Part shown: positions 6,124-14,545 of the stretch, piece by piece
Layout of the letters: every line of letters starts with the position of its first letter
Position numbering within the stretch: the stretch's first letter is position 1
Translations under genes and position numbers: made by a program
NCBI GenBank assembly: GCA_009777915.1
Contig: WRKV01000010.1
Coordinates: 1-33,054 of the forward strand
Direction: 5' to 3'
DNA length: 33,054 nucleotides
Origin: Bacteroidales bacterium
GTDB taxonomy: Bacteria; Bacteroidota; Bacteroidia; Bacteroidales; P3
Notes under the pieces: model-generated
Seen by the model: the letters and a program-made list of their open reading frames with translations, nothing else
What the model was told of the DNA's origin: nothing
Databases searched by the model: none

Positions 6124-8499
6124 TTACACCAACCTTAATTTTGCAAATTTCGTGAGTAACGTTTTTTCGCCTGCAGAATCGAAAAGGACAACGATTTTTT
6201 CGCCGTTTTGTTCAACGGATTTGATGATACCTTCGCCGAATTTTTCGTGGAAAACTTTTTTGTTTTCCTGATAATCGCTTGTTGAGATATTGGATGGAGT
6301 TGGTGTGTATTTCGCTTCTGTCATCGACATCAAACCTTTCGTTTTGGGGTTCGTTGATGAGGGTGTATACACACCCCTACGTTCGCTGTCGCCATCAAGT
6401 TTTCGGAAATTAGAACCCAGAAATTGTTTGGGCTTGTTGTAAGTTTGATAGGCTTCGGCACGTTCGAAAAGGCTTGTTTTTTCGAGCACTTCAACGTTAT
6501 CCAAATACCTCGAATCAATTTCTTCCAAAAAACGACTGGGCTCACAAAACGTGTATTGTCCCCAAATAAAGCGGTTTTCAGCGAATGACAAAAACAATTT
6601 TTTCTCGGCGCGAGTAACGGCAACATAAAACAATCGACGTTCTTCTTCGAGTTCGTTTCGCGTATTCAAAGACATCGATGACGGGAACAAATTTTCTTCC
6701 ATACCGACCACGAAAACACAAGGAAATTCAAGCCCTTTCGCAGCATGAATCGTCATCAACGAAACTTTATTTTTGTCGTCATCTTTATCCATATCGGCGT
6801 CTGTAATGAGGGCAACATCCGACATAAATTCATCGATGGTTCGGAACTCGTTGTTCACAAACGAAATTTCGCCGGTTTCCTCGTCCACAATTTGTTGTTC
6901 GGTAAGTGTGAAATCTTTTACAGCATTCAAAAGTTCGCTCACATTTCGCAAACGCATTTCCGCCTCGAGCGTGTCTTCCTCGTCCAGAGCGGATTTGATG
7001 CCTGATGCCAACCAAATTTGTGTAGCCATTTCGCAGGCTTCGGTGGTTTTGATTTGAACGTTTAACGCTTTAATTTTTGTTGCAAAATTTTCTAATCTCA
7101 ACCGTATTCCGCTGTTGATTTGTGACTGCAGAGACGGATAAAAATCCGTTTCTATATTCGAAATAATTTCCCAAATTGAAACGCCGTATTCATCTGCTAA
7201 AACTCGCAAACGTTCAATCGTGGTTTGTCCGATTCCACGTGCAGGATAGTTGATGATTCGCAACAATGCCTCTTGGTCGTTGGGATTAACCGCCAATCGA
7301 AAATACGCCAAAACATCTTTAATTTCCTTACGTTGATAGAAACTTTGTCCGCCGTAAATACGATACGGGATATTCATTTGTCGCAAGGCATCTTCGATCG
7401 AACGCGATTGATTATTGGTTCTGTAAAGCACTGCAAAGTCGCTATTTTTCCAATGGTCATTTGTAATAATATCGTAGATTTGGCGGGCCACCAACATACC
7501 TTCGGCTTTGTCGGTATCACATTTTGAAAGATGAATTTTTTCACCTTCCATATTTTCAGTCCAAATTTCTTTTCGAATTTGATCCCGATTCTTTGAAATC
7601 ACAGAATTTGCACCGCCTACAATGGTTTTCGTAGAGCGATAATTTTGCTCCAATTTGAACGTTTGGAATGTCGGATAATCGGATTTGAAATTCAAGATAT
7701 TTTGAATATTCGCACCACGAAAAGCGTAAATACTTTGTGCGTCATCTCCGACAACACAGATGTTTTGATGTGCTGCCGCCAATTTTTTCACAATCAGATA
7801 TTGTGCATAATTCGTATCTTGATATTCGTCCACCAAAATATATTTGAATCGCCGTTGATACTTCGTCAAAACCTCCGGAAAATCTCGTAAAAGCAGATTC
7901 ATATTAAACAATAAATCATCGAAATCCATTGCCGACGAACGTTTCAATCGTTCGTTGTAAATCGTGTAAATCTCGCCAATCATGGGCTTTTTAGCGGCTG
8001 CATCTTGTGCACGAATTTCCACATTTTGCAAATAATCTTCGGGCGAAAGCAAACTGCTTTTTGCACTTGAAATACGGTTCAACACTTGACTTGCCGGATA
8101 GGTTTTCGGATCTAAATTTTGTTCTTTAACGATTGCTCTAATCAAACTTTTGCAATCATCGGTATCGTAAATTGTAAAATCTTTCGGATAGCCCAAACGT
8201 TCGCCATCCACACGCAAAACACGTGCAAAAATCGAGTGAAACGTACCCATCCAAACACTTTTGGCTTCCGGTCCGATGAGAGTCGAGATTCGATTTTTCA
8301 TTTCACGAGCGGCTTTATTGGTAAAGGTTAACGCTAAGATATTAAACGGATCAACACGTTGTTGCAGTAGGTTCGCAATGCGATACGTCAGCGTGCGTGT
8401 TTTACCCGAGCCTGCACCGGCAATAATCATCAACGGTCCGTTGGTATGTGCAGCGGCTTGGGCTTGTTCAGGATTTAATTGAGACAGAATATCGGACAT
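6124..8499 (-). CDS. UvrD/PcrA-family ATP-dependent 3'-5' DNA helicase
   Basis: 791 residues from the ATG at 8499 (a longer frame to 8553 starts upstream of the promoter). It unwinds DNA in excision repair and removes RecA and RNA polymerase from DNA. SF1A motifs in order: Walker A AGAGSGKT near the N-terminus, LTFTNKAA (Ia), DEYQDTN (II), GDDAQSIYAFRGA (III), QNYRS (IV), TIHAAKGLEF (V) and FYVAVTRAEKKL (VI). The last ~45 residues (HEKFGEGII to LRLV) are the Tudor-like tail that in PcrA/UvrD contacts RNA polymerase. Length is usual for the family. It has its own promoter and no cotranscribed neighbour. Confidence 0.94.
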   Translation of the reverse strand: MSDILSQLNPEQAQAAAHTNGPLMIIAGAGSGKTRTLTYRIANLLQQRVDPFNILALTFTNKAAREMKNRISTLIGPEAKSVWMGTFHSIFARVLRVDGERLGYPKDFTIYDTDDCKSLIRAIVKEQNLDPKTYPASQVLNRISSAKSSLLSPEDYLQNVEIRAQDAAAKKPMIGEIYTIYNERLKRSSAMDFDDLLFNMNLLLRDFPEVLTKYQRRFKYILVDEYQDTNYAQYLIVKKLAAAHQNICVVGDDAQSIYAFRGANIQNILNFKSDYPTFQTFKLEQNYRSTKTIVGGANSVISKNRDQIRKEIWTENMEGEKIHLSKCDTDKAEGMLVARQIYDIITNDHWKNSDFAVLYRTNNQSRSIEDALRQMNIPYRIYGGQSFYQRKEIKDVLAYFRLAVNPNDQEALLRIINYPARGIGQTTIERLRVLADEYGVSIWEIISNIETDFYPSLQSQINSGIRLRLENFATKIKALNVQIKTTEACEMATQIWLASGIKSALDEEDTLEAEMRLRNVSELLNAVKDFTLTEQQIVDEETGEISFVNNEFRTIDEFMSDVALITDADMDKDDDKNKVSLMTIHAAKGLEFPCVFVVGMEENLFPSSMSLNTRNELEEERRLFYVAVTRAEKKLFLSFAENRFIWGQYTFCEPSRFLEEIDSRYLDNVEVLEKTSLFERAEAYQTYNKPKQFLGSNFRKLDGDSERRGVYTPSSTNPKTKGLMSMTEAKYTPTPSNISTSDYQENKKVFHEKFGEGIIKSVEQNGEKIVVLFDSAGEKTLLTKFAKLRLV

Positions 8500-8516
8500 A
8501 AGAAAAAATTCAGTTG

Positions 8517-8524
8517 CAAAGGTA
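8517..8524 (-). promoter_or_regulatory. TACCTTTG -7 element of the helicase gene
   Basis: Minus-strand TACCTTTG fits TAnnTTTG and gives a start near 8510, about 11 bases before the ATG at 8499. A + strand TACTTTTG (8537-8544) points the other way but has no gene in front of it. Confidence 0.6.
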
Positions 8525-8586
8525 CGATTTTTTTTGTACTTTTGCAAAAACATTTAACACTTAGCCAAGAAAAAATGTTTGTTTTC

Positions 8587-8618
8587 GTCGCTGGCGCGGA
8601 CTTGTAGTCCGTGCCGAC
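8587..8618 (-). terminator. Strong GC-rich hairpin after dinD
   Basis: gcgcggact pairs with agtccgtgc (one G-U) around the loop tgt, extended after a 3-base bulge by gtcg/cgac. It lies 9 bases past the dinD stop (8627) and before the helicase promoter. There is no real T-tract, so it may be a dispersed palindromic repeat serving as an RNA 3' end rather than a textbook terminator. Confidence 0.5.
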
Positions 8619-8626
8619 AAAATTGA

Positions 8627-9634
8627 TTATTCATCTAACATCAACTTTTTTTGAGATTTCAGTTTTTTAAGTTGTTCCTGCTGAACTTCTTGAATGCTTT
8701 TGTTGGGAGTAGGTTGGTCTTCCGGTAGCACCCCGTCAACTCTTACGATGGTTTGCCTTACTTCGTGGCCAACTTGATAATGTGCCGTAGTGGTAGCATC
8801 CATGCCTTGTATCTGCTCTTTTTTGATTTTCTCATCGGCAAGCGATATGCGGAATAGATTGGCAATAAGTTCCTGACTGTTCATGTAGTCGAGAATTTTC
8901 TGTTTGGGAGTAAGTCTCTTTCGGTCGTGAATATCGTCTACCGTTTCGCCATTGTAAAGCCCCATATAGCCCGCATTTTGGAATTGTGCAAATTGCTCGT
9001 CTGTGATAATCCCTGCATTGTGGGCGGTTTCGGCAAGCATTTGGTTCCATTGCTTGATATCACCACGAACAACGAGCCGTTTGTTATCCTCGTCCAATTG
9101 GTTGAAATAATCGGCAACTTCCTGTCGGCGGGTTTGGATAGCAAAATAGGTTTGCCCAAGGGCAATAATTTCCTTACGGGGATCGCCGTTCTGCACAATC
9201 AGATAGCAGGCATATCGGGAAAGCTTGTAGTCGATAATGGACTTGATTTTGGTTTTGCTGACCTCAGCAAAACCAAAATTAGACTGCTTAAATGGCTTTT
9301 CTGTCGTTTCTTTGGTTTTCCTGACGTCAGGAAAACCAAAATTAGGGTGCTCAGATGGCGTTTTTTTGGTTTTGCTGACCTCAGCAAAACCAAAATTAGA
9401 CTGCTTAGATGGCATTTCCACCGTTTTTTTGGTCTCAACAAAATGGTCGGACACATTGAGCCCGCTATTTTGGCAGGCAAGCATTGCTCGGTCGATTACT
9501 TTTGAAAAATTTTCCCATTTGGCATATTCCAATGCCGATGCGAGTTCACGAGCAAACCAATACTCGTTGTTGGTTTCGTCCGTATGTTTGATTTGCTCAA
9601 ACCCTTGGTATTCCTTAGCAATTAGATTACTCAT
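8627..9634 (-). CDS. dinD: DinD-family DNA damage-inducible protein with an internal palindromic insertion
   Basis: 335 residues, about 60 longer than E. coli DinD (274), where DinD is an SOS protein that counteracts RecA filaments. Family signatures: [14 protein letters not shown] and [12 protein letters not shown] near the N-terminus, then [52 protein letters not shown] and QKILDYM. The extra length lies between [15 protein letters not shown] and [13 protein letters not shown], where three copies of (S)[11 protein letters not shown] or a near variant occur. At the DNA level these are long palindromes (9246-9395) inserted in frame. The rest of the protein is intact, so it is probably functional. 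The promoter at 9696-9689 is preceded by a 10-base tandem repeat. SOS control is inferred from the family only. Confidence 0.85.
   Translation of the reverse strand: MSNLIAKEYQGFEQIKHTDETNNEYWFARELASALEYAKWENFSKVIDRAMLACQNSGLNVSDHFVETKKTVEMPSKQSNFGFAEVSKTKKTPSEHPNFGFPDVRKTKETTEKPFKQSNFGFAEVSKTKIKSIIDYKLSRYACYLIVQNGDPRKEIIALGQTYFAIQTRRQEVADYFNQLDEDNKRLVVRGDIKQWNQMLAETAHNAGIITDEQFAQFQNAGYMGLYNGETVDDIHDRKRLTPKQKILDYMNSQELIANLFRISLADEKIKKEQIQGMDATTTAHYQVGHEVRQTIVRVDGVLPEDQPTPNKSIQEVQQEQLKKLKSQKKLMLDE
9246..9395. repeat. Three in-frame DNA palindromes inside dinD
   Basis: Palindrome 1 (9246-9279) has 16-base arms, attttggttttgctga and its complement, around CC. Palindrome 2 (9311-9340) is a perfect 30-base palindrome with centre cctgacgtcagg. 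Palindrome 3 (9364-9395) repeats the core of palindrome 1 with 15-base arms. Their centres are 63 and 54 bases apart, both multiples of three. Copies 1 and 3 have gctga/tcagc where copy 2 has cctga/tcagg, so the substitutions are paired and the symmetry is kept. The flank ccaaaattag-a/g-(c/g)tgct is also repeated. Confidence 0.9.
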
Positions 9635-9688
9635 ACTGATTTATGGTTATTTGATTAGGTTATCTGAATTATATGATTAAATTTGTCG

Positions 9689-9696
9689 CAAAGTTA
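9689..9696 (-). promoter_or_regulatory. TAACTTTG -7 element of dinD
   Basis: Minus-strand TAACTTTG fits TAnnTTTG; the predicted start near 9682 leaves a leader of about 48 bases before the ATG at 9634. The only gene downstream on this strand is dinD. Confidence 0.6.
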
Positions 9697-9720
9697 CAAC
9701 AAATTTTGGGAATAAAAAAG

Positions 9721-9760
9721 TTAAAAAGTGTTAAAAAGTGTTAAAATTTGTTAAAATTTC
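9721..9760. promoter_or_regulatory. Four 10-base tandem TTAAAA repeats upstream of dinD
   Basis: ttaaaaagtg, ttaaaaagtg, ttaaaatttg and ttaaaatttc run in tandem with an exact 10-base period, one DNA turn, just upstream of the dinD promoter. The block tgttaaaaagtgttaaaa (9729-9746) recurs in the same orientation relative to its gene at 23680-23663, before the TANFOR gene. It may be a regulator site or curved DNA. Confidence 0.45.
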
Positions 9761-9803
9761 AAAAAAAATCTGTTATCCGTTTTTTTTAGTGAATAACCGT
9801 GAG

Positions 9804-9827
9804 GGCGACGCAATGCATTACGTCGCC
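9804..9827. repeat. Intergenic hairpin (ggcgacg/cgtcgcc)
   Basis: A 7-bp stem around a loop that is itself nearly palindromic (caatgcatta). It lies downstream of the PHP phosphatase stop at 9851 and could act as an RNA 3' end. It resembles the hairpins at 4388-4405 and 30662-30681, which also read ggg(c/t)g…gc…c(g/a)ccc. Confidence 0.5.
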
Positions 9828-9850
9828 ACAACACTTGTTCATCGCAAAAT

Positions 9851-10705
9851 TTACCGTAATACTTCAATAACCCCTTGTTTCCCGGCAGGACGAAAACCCA
9901 ATTCCAAAAGATTGTCGTAGGTGTCTTCCCACAGCAAATTCAAGTCGGTCGGAGCGTGTGCATCGCTGGAAATGGTGACGGGAATGCTTAGGTTTTTCAG
10001 GCGTTTCAGAATATCGACCGACGGAAAATAATCACTGTGCCGTTGTTTGTAAATGCCTCTGGTATTGACTTCAACAATCACATTTTTTTCTTTAATTAAA
10101 GCAATAGTTTCGTTCACTAAATCGTTGTACCATGTTTCATGTTCTTGAAAAAATCGACCTTTGTTATTCATTTTGATTTTATCGAAATGCCCAATGATAT
10201 CAAGACTTTCATTCTCTATCATCAAATTGGTTTGATGATAAAATGCTTTCGCTGCTTGACGAATATCGCCATTAAAAAATTTATAAAAACCATCGTCATA
10301 ATGCGAGATATCCGGACCGTCCGTAAACCATAAATCTTTTGCTGTTTTCACAGGTGTTCGACCAACAACCAAATGCACGGAACCCAAGATAAAATCAAAG
10401 TTCCAGCGTTCGGCAACGTTTTTCATCAGACGTGTAACATCAGGAATATAATCAAATTCAAAACCGTACAAAATCTCAATTTGCCCGTCAAATTCACGTT
10501 TTAAGGCAATCATATCCTCAACATATTTCGGAACATCGGCATGATTAATGCTAAATCCATTGTCGTCTGTAATCGGCGAATGGCTTGTAAATCCAATGGA
10601 TTGGAAGTTATGTTTTATGGCTTCGAGCACATAATCACGTGTAGGTGACGAGCCGTCGCAGTAGTCGCAGTGCGTGTGGTAGTTTGTTTTTTTTATGACG
10701 CTCAT
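9851..10705 (-). CDS. PHP-domain histidinol-phosphatase-like hydrolase
   Basis: 284 residues. PHP-family metal-dependent phosphoesterase, closest in layout to histidinol phosphatases of the HisJ/HisK type, which release histidinol from its phosphate. Metal-binding motifs: HTH (His10, His12) with CDG, SHSP near residue 40, GFEFDYI, GSVHLV, GHFDKI, VEVNTRG and the final SSDAHAP. Length is normal. No other his gene is nearby, so the true substrate is uncertain. It is the last gene of the apparent yciH-dgt-php run; the 59-base gap to the dGTPase gene consists almost wholly of heptamer repeats. Confidence 0.82.
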   Translation of the reverse strand: MSVIKKTNYHTHCDYCDGSSPTRDYVLEAIKHNFQSIGFTSHSPITDDNGFSINHADVPKYVEDMIALKREFDGQIEILYGFEFDYIPDVTRLMKNVAERWNFDFILGSVHLVVGRTPVKTAKDLWFTDGPDISHYDDGFYKFFNGDIRQAAKAFYHQTNLMIENESLDIIGHFDKIKMNNKGRFFQEHETWYNDLVNETIALIKEKNVIVEVNTRGIYKQRHSDYFPSVDILKRLKNLSIPVTISSDAHAPTDLNLLWEDTYDNLLELGFRPAGKQGVIEVLR

Positions 10706-10711
10706 GTTTAT

Positions 10712-10763
10712 GATTTACTATTTACTATTTACTATTCACTATTCACTAATCACTATTCACTAT
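10712..10763. repeat. Heptanucleotide tandem repeat between the PHP and dGTPase genes
   Basis: On the + strand the spacer reads as consecutive 7-base units: tttacta three times, ttcacta twice, atcacta, ttcacta. It fills nearly the whole gap between two same-strand genes. The ttcacta/atcacta units match those at 418-443. Confidence 0.65.
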
Positions 10764-10764
10764 C

Positions 10765-11961
10765 TTAAAACGTAGTTAATTCTTCAAATAATTCAATGGC
10801 GACGCGGTCTGTGAGCGATGCCATAAAATCTACAATCGCTTGAATATAATCGTCGCGTTTGGTTAAATCGTACAAAATTTCGTTTTGAAATTTGCTGTCT
10901 TTTTCCCAACGCATTTGCAAGGTATAATACTTCAACCAGCGTGAAAATGCGATGGATAATTTCGGGTAAACATTTTTTGTTTGGTCAATATTTTCAATGG
11001 TTTCGACACCGTCATACAGTTCTGCTAACGTCTCGTAAATGGTGTTGAGAATGAGTTCGGCATACTTCACATAATTGTTCAAACGCCTGTGTTTGTAGAT
11101 GTAATCGTAATTAAAATCTTTAACCGCATTCATTAAATACACCAATTCGTCAGACAATTTTATGCCCTCTTCAGGCGAACTGTGTTCACATAAATCCACC
11201 ACAAAATTGTGCATTAACGTTGTATTGTTGAGATGCTTAATCTTTGTATGTCCAAGTATATCGCGGAATTCGGAGAGTTGCTCATCGTTTAGGATATTCA
11301 TGCGCAAAGCATCTTCAATGTCTCGTCCGAGATACGAAATTTTGTCGGAAATCTTGACCACACAGCCTTCCCATGTGTACGGCGATAAACTTCCGGGTCG
11401 AACAATTTCGTTCAAATCAATGTTTTCATTTCTCGGAATAATCGAATGTTCATCAACCTCGCCGCAATGCGAAACAATCCCGTCTCGCACGGCATACGTG
11501 AGATTCAAGTTTAGAAGTTTGGCGTCCGAATTTTCCAAAAGTTCGATTTTATCAATCACACGCAACGAATTTTTTTCGTGCCAAAAAGTTTGATTGCCCA
11601 ATTGTTTCAAAATTCGTTCGCCGGAATGCCCAAAAGGTGCGTGTCCCAAGTCGTGACCAATGGCGATGGCATTAGTCAATTCGGTATTCAAACCAAGTTC
11701 TTTGGAAATCGTGTAACTCACGGCTGTTACATGATTCACGTGTTCGATACGTGTGCAAATCGTTTCATCTTTCGGACTAAAAAACACTTGCGTTTTGTGT
11801 TTCAATCGGCGATATGCCGTGCAATGCAAAATACGATTGTAATCTCGTGTGAAATCCGTGCGAATTTCGCCGGGTTTATCCTCGATTGGAATCTGTCGCA
11901 AAATGGATTCTTCCCATTTTGGATTACCTTTTTTGATTGCTACGTTTTCGAATTTTTTCAT
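10765..11961 (-). CDS. dgt: Deoxyguanosinetriphosphate triphosphohydrolase-like protein (HD domain)
   Basis: 398 residues. HD-domain dNTP triphosphohydrolase that splits dGTP (or other dNTPs) to the nucleoside and triphosphate, helping control dNTP pools. Seen: AYRRLKHKTQVF (about 49-60), RIEHVNHV with His74, and GHDLGHAPFGHSGE carrying the HD pair (His103, Asp104). The C-terminal half is helical, as in the dGTPase type 2 family. Its start codon overlaps the stop of the SUI1 gene by 4 bases (ATGA on the minus strand), so the two are translationally coupled. Confidence 0.9.
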   Translation of the reverse strand: MKKFENVAIKKGNPKWEESILRQIPIEDKPGEIRTDFTRDYNRILHCTAYRRLKHKTQVFFSPKDETICTRIEHVNHVTAVSYTISKELGLNTELTNAIAIGHDLGHAPFGHSGERILKQLGNQTFWHEKNSLRVIDKIELLENSDAKLLNLNLTYAVRDGIVSHCGEVDEHSIIPRNENIDLNEIVRPGSLSPYTWEGCVVKISDKISYLGRDIEDALRMNILNDEQLSEFRDILGHTKIKHLNNTTLMHNFVVDLCEHSSPEEGIKLSDELVYLMNAVKDFNYDYIYKHRRLNNYVKYAELILNTIYETLAELYDGVETIENIDQTKNVYPKLSIAFSRWLKYYTLQMRWEKDSKFQNEILYDLTKRDDYIQAIVDFMASLTDRVAIELFEELTTF

Positions 11962-12272
11962 CCGCCTGCTTTCTTAAATTTATAATTTAATTTGGTTAAA
12001 ATATCGCAAACCTTATCTCGAACATCGCCTTGAATAATGATTTCGCCGTCTTTGGCAGAACCGCCAACACCACATTTGGTTTTTAATTCTTTGGCTAATT
12101 TTTGCAAATCATGATCGTTACCGACGAAACCTTTAATCACAATCGCTGTCTTTCCGCCACGATGTTTGGTCTCACGATGTACGCGTAAATCCTGCTGTTC
12201 AGGAGAAAGCGTTTCGATGTTGGGGCTATCATCGAATTTGAAATTCGGGTTTGTGGAGAAAATTATACTCAT
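11958..12272 (-). CDS. yciH: SUI1/eIF1-domain translation factor (YciH-like)
   Basis: 104 residues. Bacterial SUI1 proteins resemble eukaryotic eIF1 and are thought to influence start-site selection; their role in bacteria is not settled. Seen: an RGGKTAIVIKGFVG strand, then LKTKCGVGGSAKDGEIIIQGD, the core of the SUI1 fold. First gene of the run; its stop overlaps the dGTPase start. The promoter is the minus half of the palindromic divergent promoter at 12288-12323. Confidence 0.88.
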   Translation of the reverse strand: MSIIFSTNPNFKFDDSPNIETLSPEQQDLRVHRETKHRGGKTAIVIKGFVGNDHDLQKLAKELKTKCGVGGSAKDGEIIIQGDVRDKVCDILTKLNYKFKKAGG

Positions 12273-12287
12273 TTTTCTAAATTGAAG

Positions 12288-12323
12288 TTTGCAAAGATAC
12301 GAAAATAATCGTATCTTTGCAAA
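12288..12323. promoter_or_regulatory. Palindromic divergent promoter pair
   Basis: tttgcaaagatacga (12288-12302) and its exact complement (12309-12323) surround six bases. Each arm holds an outward TATCTTTG: minus strand 12299-12292 for the SUI1 gene, plus strand 12312-12319 for the kinase fusion. Predicted starts are near 12285 (-) and 12326 (+). Only one polymerase is likely to fit at a time. Confidence 0.7.
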
Positions 12324-12336
12324 TAATTATTGTTTT

Positions 12337-13749
12337 ATGAATTTCGAACAACTTTTTTTTGCTTACGCTAAGGAACCGATTAAACATATTGAATTGCTTC
12401 CTGCATCGGGCGGTTCGTATCGCAGATATTACCGCATCACCGGAGAAACCAAATCGTGTTTGGGAGTAGAAAATGCCGACAAAAAAGAAAATTTGGCATT
12501 TATGGATTACACTCGCCAATTCGAGACTTTGGGATTAAATGTTCCGAAAATTTTGGCGAAAAATTTAGACGAACATCAATATCTGATTGAGGATTTAGGC
12601 GATGAAACGTTGTATTCTTATCTTTTGAAACGTAGAATTGACAAGGGTTTTGACGACCACCTGATCGAACTTTACAAAAAAACAATCCAACAGTTATTGG
12701 AATTTCAAATCATCGCCGGAAAAAATTTCGATTACTCAAATGCTCACCAAAACAAGGCATTCGACAAACAATCCATGCTCTTTGACTTGAATTATTTCAA
12801 ATACTATTTTCTCAGATTCATAAAAATTCCATTCGACGAACAAGCGTTGGAACATGATTTTGAAATGTTATCAAACTTCCTGTTTTCAGCACCTTCAGAC
12901 TATTTCATGTTTCGAGATTTTCAATCCAGAAACATTATGCTGCACGATGAAAAAATTTATTTCATCGACTATCAAGGTGGTCGGAAAGGTGCGTTGCAGT
13001 ATGATTTAGCATCGTTGCTCTATCAAGCTAAAGCAGAAATTCCATACACCATTCGTGAACAATTATTAGACTTCTATATCTCTGAACTCCGCAAATATCA
13101 AGATGTTGATGAAATCGTATTCAAAAAACAATTTTATGGATTCGTTTTGATTCGTGTTTTACAAACTCTTGGAGCATACGGTTTTCGAGGGTTTTATGAA
13201 AAGAAAGATCATTTTTTGAAAAGCATTCCGTTTGCGATTGACAATGTTGAGTATTTATTGAAACACTTCGATTTCCTCACGGAAACACCTGTTTTGAGAA
13301 ATGTTTTACAGCAAATTACCCATGATAAAAAATTACGTCATCAAACCAAACCAACATCTAATTTAATCATCAATATCAATAGTTTTTCATACAAAAAAAA
13401 TGGCTATCCGGAAGATTTATCCGGTCATGGGGGAGGATTTGTGTTTGATTGCCGCGGATTACCCAATCCGGGACGTTTTGAGGCATACAAAACCTTAAAC
13501 GGCAAAGACGAAGCAGTCGAAAAGTATTTGGAACAACATTCGGAAGTGGCTGATTTTATTGATAAATCCTATCATTTGGTTGTTCCGACGATTCAAAATT
13601 ATATTTCAAGAAACTTCGAACATTTACAAATTAATTTCGGTTGTACGGGGGGACAACATCGTTCGGTGTACTGTGCCGAGAAACTTGCGGAAAGAATTAT
13701 GCAAAATTTTGATATTCAGGTTTTTGTAAATCACAGAGAACAAAAATAA
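12337..13749 (+). CDS. Fusion of an APH/AmgK-like sugar kinase and a RapZ C-terminal domain
   Basis: 470 residues from the ATG at 12337 (the frame runs further up but through the promoter). Residues about 1-330 are an aminoglycoside-phosphotransferase-like kinase: GGSYRRYYRI (nucleotide loop, AmgK-like), FRDFQSRNIM (catalytic Asp and Asn, near 195) and IDYQGG (metal Asp). Residues about 343-470 match the RapZ C-terminal domain: INSFSYKKNGYP, FVFDCRGLPNPG and GCTGGQHRSVY. In E. coli this RapZ domain binds GlcN6P and small RNAs controlling glucosamine synthesis. AmgK kinases phosphorylate N-acetylmuramate in cell-wall recycling. A link between amino-sugar kinase activity and sensing is therefore plausible but inferred. 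No MurU-like nucleotidyltransferase lies next to it. Confidence 0.85.
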   Translation: MNFEQLFFAYAKEPIKHIELLPASGGSYRRYYRITGETKSCLGVENADKKENLAFMDYTRQFETLGLNVPKILAKNLDEHQYLIEDLGDETLYSYLLKRRIDKGFDDHLIELYKKTIQQLLEFQIIAGKNFDYSNAHQNKAFDKQSMLFDLNYFKYYFLRFIKIPFDEQALEHDFEMLSNFLFSAPSDYFMFRDFQSRNIMLHDEKIYFIDYQGGRKGALQYDLASLLYQAKAEIPYTIREQLLDFYISELRKYQDVDEIVFKKQFYGFVLIRVLQTLGAYGFRGFYEKKDHFLKSIPFAIDNVEYLLKHFDFLTETPVLRNVLQQITHDKKLRHQTKPTSNLIININSFSYKKNGYPEDLSGHGGGFVFDCRGLPNPGRFEAYKTLNGKDEAVEKYLEQHSEVADFIDKSYHLVVPTIQNYISRNFEHLQINFGCTGGQHRSVYCAEKLAERIMQNFDIQVFVNHREQK

Positions 13750-13792
13750 AAAAAAATTTAAAAAAAATAGCGATTATTTGAAAAATTATTCG

Positions 13793-13800
13793 TACTTTTG
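13793..13800 (+). promoter_or_regulatory. TACTTTTG -7 element before the 13840 gene
   Basis: Fits TAnnTTTG; the predicted start near 13807 leaves about 33 bases of leader before the ATG at 13840. It would drive the three-gene run ending with rsmD. Confidence 0.55.
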
Positions 13801-13839
13801 TGGTTGTATATTTGTTAAACAATAAAACCATTTACTGAT

Positions 13840-14538
13840 ATGAACTTAAAAAACATCACTCGAATTGTCTTAGGAATTGCTGCTATTATTTTGGCTTATT
13901 TCCTATTTGAAAGTATTATGAAACCTCAGCGTTTCGAAACATTGAGAATCCGAAAAGAGGCTGAAATTGTTAACCGTCTGAAAGATATCCGCACGGCACA
14001 AATCGCATTCAGAAATACTCATGGCAGATTTGTCAGCACGTTGGATAGCTTGGTTATATTTTTGGAACATGGCCAATTGCCAACCGTAAGAAGAACCGGC
14101 GAAATCCCGGAAGAAATGACCGAAGCAGAGGCTTTGAAACAAAAACTTATTCGTCGTGATACCGTTTTTACAGAGGCGTACTCTGTGTTGTTTCCGCCGG
14201 ATACAATTAAAGAAAGGCATCTCACAACGCCTGAAGAAATTGCGGAATTTCGCCGTACGCAAAGGGAAACACACCTTGCGAATTTGAAGTATATTCCGTT
14301 TACCAATCGAACCAAAGAGTTTGCGATTGAAACCGGATTTGTTGAACGTGGTAGTGCAGAGGCGAGTATTAGCGTTCCGGTTATTGAAGTGAGTGCGTTT
14401 TTGTTGGACTATATGTCGGAACCGGAATACAGACAACTGGTGATTAACTCCGTCAAACGTTCAATAGATATTAATCGTTTTCCGGGTAGAAAATTCGGCT
14501 CAATGACCGACCCGATTACCGAAGGAAATTGGGAGTAA
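13840..14538 (+). CDS. Conserved hypothetical protein with N-terminal membrane anchor
   Basis: 232 residues. A single hydrophobic segment (about residues 7-24) anchors it in the inner membrane with the rest probably in the periplasm. Next comes a charged helix (EAEIVNRLKDIRTAQIAFRNTHGRF) that resembles the region after the N-terminal helix of pseudopilins. Function unknown. It is first in a tight run: DUF3822 starts 7 bases after its stop and rsmD overlaps DUF3822. Confidence 0.8.
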   Translation: MNLKNITRIVLGIAAIILAYFLFESIMKPQRFETLRIRKEAEIVNRLKDIRTAQIAFRNTHGRFVSTLDSLVIFLEHGQLPTVRRTGEIPEEMTEAEALKQKLIRRDTVFTEAYSVLFPPDTIKERHLTTPEEIAEFRRTQRETHLANLKYIPFTNRTKEFAIETGFVERGSAEASISVPVIEVSAFLLDYMSEPEYRQLVINSVKRSIDINRFPGRKFGSMTDPITEGNWE

Positions 14539-14545
14539 TTTAACA

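Noticed and set aside
8537..8544. Plus-strand TACTTTTG as a gene promoter
   Set aside because: The next + strand sequence holds no gene for about 3.8 kb; the match is probably chance in A/T-rich DNA.
11162..11985. Plus-strand frames of 135-143 residues opposite the dGTPase gene
   Set aside because: They are antisense to a clear HD-domain gene and lack any family feature or promoter.
12277..12519. 80-residue minus-strand frame upstream of the SUI1 gene
   Set aside because: It runs across the divergent promoter and antisense to the kinase gene; the translation matches nothing.
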